Translations under genes and position numbers: made by a program
Assembly: GCA_003451975.1 (NCBI GenBank)
Contig: DMIX01000247.1
Location: 1-7,144 of the forward strand
DNA from: Propionibacteriaceae bacterium
GTDB lineage: Bacteria > Actinomycetota > Actinomycetes > Propionibacteriales > Propionibacteriaceae
Direction of reading: 5' to 3'
Length of the DNA stretch: 7,144 nucleotides
Part shown: piece by piece, positions 4,594 to 7,144 of the stretch
How positions within the stretch are numbered: the first letter of the stretch is position 1
Layout of the letters: each line of letters opens with the position of its first letter
The notes under the pieces: generated by a model
The model's database searches: none
What the model saw: the letters and a program-made list of their open reading frames with translations, nothing else
Told to the model about the DNA's origin: nothing

Positions 4594-5607
4594 CTACTTC
4601 TTCTCGTCGTGGCCGCCGAACTGTTTGCGCATGGCCGAGAGCATCTTGTGCTCGAAGGTCGACTGGCCTTGGCTGGCGAAGCGGGAGAAGATCGCCGCGG
4701 CCAGCGTTGGTGCCGGAACGCCCAGTTGAATCGCGGCCTCTGCGGTCCAGCGGCCCTCGCCGGAGTCCGATACCCGACCGCCGAAGGCATCCAGCTTCGG
4801 GTCGTCAACCAGCGCCGCGGCGGTGAGATCCAGCAGCCAGGACTGCACCACCGAACCGCGACGCCACACCTCAGCCACCTCGGCCAGGTTCAGGTCGTAG
4901 CGGTAGTACTCGGGGTGCTCCAAGGGCGCGGTCTCGGCGTCAGTATCACGGGTGTGAGCGCCAGCGCCGGCATTGGCCAGCAGATTGAGCCCTTCGGCAT
5001 AGGCTGCCATCAGGCCGTACTCGATGCCGTTGTGCACCATCTTCACTAAGTGTCCGGCGCCGGTCGGCCCGCAGTGCAGGAAGCCGTGCTCGGCGTCGGT
5101 GGGTTCGCCCTCACGTCCCGGGGTGCGGGTGTTGGCCGCTACGCCGGGTGCGATGGTCTCCCAGATCGGACGCAGCCGCTCGAAGTCCTCGGTGGGTCCG
5201 CCGATCATCAGCGAGTAGCCCCGCTCCAAGCCCCACACTCCGCCGGAGGTGCCGACGTCCAGGTAGCCGATGCCCTGCGGGGAGAGCACCTCGGCGCGGG
5301 CAAGATCCTCGTGGTAGTGGGAGTTGCCGCCGTCGATGATGGTGTCGCCGGGCTGGAGTTGCTCGGCCACCGCATTGACGGTGTCGGTAGTGATCTGACC
5401 CGAAGGTACCATCACCCACACCGCGCGTGGCGCGTCCAGCTTCGCTGCCAGGTCAGCCAGCGAATCGGCCGCGATCGCACCTTCGGTGGCCAGGTCTTTG
5501 GCGGCGTCCGGATTCACGTCGAAGACCACGCATTCGTGGCCTTCGCGCAGCAGTCGACGCACCAGATTGGCGCCCATGCGACCCAAGCCGACCATTCCTA
5601 ACTGCAT
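4594..5607 (-). CDS. gnd: 6-phosphogluconate dehydrogenase, decarboxylating (short type)
   Basis: The enzyme oxidises and decarboxylates 6-phosphogluconate to ribulose 5-phosphate in the cytosol, the last step of the oxidative pentose phosphate branch. The 337 residues match the short GndA/Gnd2 class rather than the roughly 470-residue class. The Rossmann loop GLGRMG is at 7-12. VMVPSG (65-70) and DGGNS (92-96) line the cofactor and substrate site. GTSGG (119-123) and KMVHNGIEY (189-197, catalytic-type Lys189 and His192-Asn193) form the active site. EVWRRGSV and SGEGRWTA (282-289) complete the C-terminal helical domain. Asp30 ends the second Rossmann strand (VVFDVNP), which favours NAD+ over NADP+; this is inference. 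The ATG at 5607 is preceded by AGGAGGAG at 7 nt, and longer in-frame starts lie inside zwf. It lies one base after the zwf stop, so translation is probably coupled. It resembles mycobacterial Gnd2, which likewise follows zwf1. Confidence 0.97.
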   Translation of the reverse strand: MQLGMVGLGRMGANLVRRLLREGHECVVFDVNPDAAKDLATEGAIAADSLADLAAKLDAPRAVWVMVPSGQITTDTVNAVAEQLQPGDTIIDGGNSHYHEDLARAEVLSPQGIGYLDVGTSGGVWGLERGYSLMIGGPTEDFERLRPIWETIAPGVAANTRTPGREGEPTDAEHGFLHCGPTGAGHLVKMVHNGIEYGLMAAYAEGLNLLANAGAGAHTRDTDAETAPLEHPEYYRYDLNLAEVAEVWRRGSVVQSWLLDLTAAALVDDPKLDAFGGRVSDSGEGRWTAEAAIQLGVPAPTLAAAIFSRFASQGQSTFEHKMLSAMRKQFGGHDEKK

Positions 5608-5608
5608 G

Positions 5609-7015
5609 TCAGTTCTCCTCCTGGATGTTGGCGGCCTGCTCATCGGATTCGGGGTTGTGCCATTTGCCATCGGTGACGAGCCGGTCAGCGGCTTCGGGCC
5701 CCCAACTGCCGCGGAAGTAGGGGTGCACCGGGGTGGCGTCGCCGAGAATGTTGTCGATCACCTGCCAGGACGCCTCGACGGTGTCCTCGCGGGTGAACAA
5801 GGTGGTGTCGCCCTTCAGTGCGTCGCCGAGCAGACGCTCGTAAGGATCGAGACCGTCGGCACTGGCGATCTGGTTGAACTCAAGTTCCACCTGTTCGCCC
5901 TTCATCTTCGAGCCGGGGGCTTTCACATTGGCCGACAGTGAGATCGACACGTCCGGGCTGAGCCGGAAGTGCAGCGAGTTCGGGTGGGTGGTACCCACCT
6001 GGCCGATCTGAACCCCGGCCGGGGGCCGTTTGAGCTCCACAAAAACCTCGACGGCGGTGTTGGCCAGCCCCTTGCCGGCGCGCAGGTAGAACGGCACCCC
6101 CGACCAGCGCCAGGTATCCACCTCGGCGCGCAGGGCGACGAAGGTCTCGGTCGTTGAATCGGGCGCCACGCCTTTCTCGGTGCGGTAACCCTCGTACTGG
6201 CCGCGCACCACATCCGACGGCTTGATCGGCGGCATAGCCCGCAGCACCTTCACCTTCTCGTCTCGCAGGCCTTCCGAACCCTGCCCCGACGGCGGTTCCA
6301 TGGCCACCATGGTCAATACCTGCAGCACGTGGTTCTGCACCACATCTCGCAGCGCGCCGACGTCCTCGTAGAACGAGCCGCGTCCCTCGACGCCGAAGCT
6401 CTCGGCCAAGGTGATCTGCACCGACTTCACGTAATTGCGATTCCAGATCGGCTCCAGGAAGGCATTGGCGAACCGGAAGTACGCCAGTCCCATCACGGCT
6501 TCCTTGCCCAGATAGTGATCGATGCGGAACACCCGCGACTCGTCGAAGACCTGATGCAGGGCAGCATTCAACTCCCGCGAGGACGCCAGATCACGCCCGA
6601 AGGGCTTCTCCACTACCACGCTGGCGCCTTCGGCACATCCGGAGGCCCCCAGCGATGCGGTCACCGTGGCGAACAGCGACGGGGGGATCGCCAGGTAGTG
6701 CAGTGGATGCTTGGCCTCGCCGAGGGCTTCGCGCAACTTGGCGAAGGTCTGCGGATCGGAATAGTCGCCGTCCACGCCGTGAATGAGGCCGGTGAGCTTG
6801 GTGATGGTCGCCTCGTCGAAACCACCGTGGGCGTTCAGACTGTCGTGCACATGCTCCATGAGGTTCTCTTTGTCGCCCTTGGAGCGGAACACCGCGATAA
6901 CAGGGACGTCGAGTTGGCCACGGGCTACCAGTGAGGCCAGCGAAGGGTAGATCTTCTTGTGTGCCAGGTTGCCCGTGGCACCGAAGAACACCAGGGCATC
7001 CGATTTCTCGGCCAT
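5609..7015 (-). CDS. zwf: Glucose-6-phosphate 1-dehydrogenase (Zwf1 type)
   Basis: The enzyme oxidises glucose 6-phosphate to 6-phosphogluconolactone, feeding the pentose phosphate or Entner-Doudoroff pathway. The 468 residues carry the nucleotide-binding loop GATGNLA (12-18), a variant of the usual GASGDLA. EKPFG (136-140) follows. The substrate site RIDHYLGKE (164-172) has Lys171. DVVQNHVLQ holds His229, the expected general base. The C-terminal part includes PYERLL (about 392-397) and [10 protein letters not shown] (about 435-444). The length and wording match the zwf1 branch seen in mycobacteria rather than the zwf2-opcA branch; that comparison is from memory. The ATG at 7015 has AGGAAGG 10 nt upstream; ATGs further upstream in frame would translate that site and add non-conserved residues. 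It is the first gene of an operon with gnd and the small Imm31-like gene. No pgl, tal, tkt or opcA is present in the window. Confidence 0.97.
   Translation of the reverse strand: MAEKSDALVFFGATGNLAHKKIYPSLASLVARGQLDVPVIAVFRSKGDKENLMEHVHDSLNAHGGFDEATITKLTGLIHGVDGDYSDPQTFAKLREALGEAKHPLHYLAIPPSLFATVTASLGASGCAEGASVVVEKPFGRDLASSRELNAALHQVFDESRVFRIDHYLGKEAVMGLAYFRFANAFLEPIWNRNYVKSVQITLAESFGVEGRGSFYEDVGALRDVVQNHVLQVLTMVAMEPPSGQGSEGLRDEKVKVLRAMPPIKPSDVVRGQYEGYRTEKGVAPDSTTETFVALRAEVDTWRWSGVPFYLRAGKGLANTAVEVFVELKRPPAGVQIGQVGTTHPNSLHFRLSPDVSISLSANVKAPGSKMKGEQVELEFNQIASADGLDPYERLLGDALKGDTTLFTREDTVEASWQVIDNILGDATPVHPYFRGSWGPEAADRLVTDGKWHNPESDEQAANIQEEN
5615..5622 (-). promoter_or_regulatory. Strong Shine-Dalgarno of gnd inside the zwf 3' end
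   Basis: AGGAGGAG lies 7 nt before the gnd ATG at 5607 and is also read as part of the last zwf codons (QEEN). It decides the gnd start against longer in-frame options. Ribosomes finishing zwf at 5609-5611 would stop next to it, which fits translational coupling. Confidence 0.9.
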
Positions 7016-7025
7016 CGGTCGTCGA

Positions 7026-7032
7026 CCTTCCT
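7026..7032 (-). promoter_or_regulatory. Shine-Dalgarno of zwf
   Basis: AGGAAGG on the minus strand lies 10 nt before the ATG at 7015. It supports that start over in-frame upstream ATGs at 7051 and 7063. No convincing -35/-10 pair was found between here and the window edge; TGTAAT at 7078-7083 is the best -10 candidate. Confidence 0.65.
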
Positions 7033-7111
7033 GAGAGGGGTGAGTGTGCATCACTGGCCTCAACGCTGCCAGGCTCGATTACAGTCCTCAACCCCTGTGG
7101 GTATTTCGATG

Positions 7112-7137
7112 CCCTGTCAGGGGAGGGCTTCGACAGG
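7112..7137. repeat. Palindrome and REP-like inverted repeat upstream of zwf
   Basis: CCCTG-T-CAGGG (7112-7122) is an 11-bp dyad. It overlaps a second inverted repeat, CCTGTC (7113-7118) with GACAGG (7132-7137). The right arm lies in CTTCGACAGGCTC, a string that resembles interspersed extragenic palindromic repeats found in many bacterial genomes. The element may continue past the window edge. It could be a REP-like unit or part of the zwf control region. Confidence 0.4.
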
Positions 7138-7144
7138 CTCTGCC

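Noticed and set aside
5050..5601. 183-codon plus-strand open frame opposite gnd
   Set aside because: High GC content leaves long antisense frames open. The gnd protein on the other strand is unambiguous.
6329..6934. 201-codon plus-strand open frame opposite zwf
   Set aside because: It is antisense to conserved Zwf motifs and has no recognisable features of its own.

Overview
The window comes from a high-GC Gram-positive bacterium, most likely an actinomycete (Actinomycetota). The base composition is GC-rich. The zwf-gnd pair at the right belongs to the subtype I associate with mycobacterial zwf1-gnd2. Several genes start directly 7-8 nt behind a TANNNT-like -10 element, the leaderless arrangement common in actinomycetes. 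No species can be named from the sequence.

Layout, left to right. A secreted protein with two copies of a beta-sandwich-like repeat runs off the left edge (1-631, minus). After 287 bp of palindrome-rich non-coding DNA comes a two-CBS-domain protein (919-1350, minus) whose start codon lies in the loop of a perfect 11-bp inverted repeat. Next is a carbohydrate-type sulfotransferase (1421-2167, minus). A 449-bp gap follows, with no convincing gene but a coding-like open frame continuing past the stop of its upstream neighbour. Then come a HAD-IA phosphatase (2617-3282, minus) and, divergent from it across 68 bp, an alpha/beta-hydrolase-like protein (3351-4280, plus). The right half is one minus-strand operon in the order zwf (5609-7015), gnd (4594-5607) and a small Imm31-like gene (4301-4555), convergent with the hydrolase gene.

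How the genes work together. zwf and gnd encode the two dehydrogenases of the oxidative pentose phosphate pathway. They are separated by one base, with the gnd Shine-Dalgarno inside the last zwf codons, so coupled translation is likely. No pgl or opcA lies between them or inside the window. The small gene behind gnd resembles a polymorphic-toxin immunity protein, but no toxin gene is visible. The CBS, sulfotransferase, HAD and hydrolase genes show no obvious shared pathway.

I see no tRNA, rRNA, CRISPR array, transposase, phage gene or clear new multi-gene system. The points most worth a second look are the orphan Imm31-like gene, the inverted repeat around the CBS start, the cluster of leaderless-type starts, and the coding-like remnant at 2230-2616.
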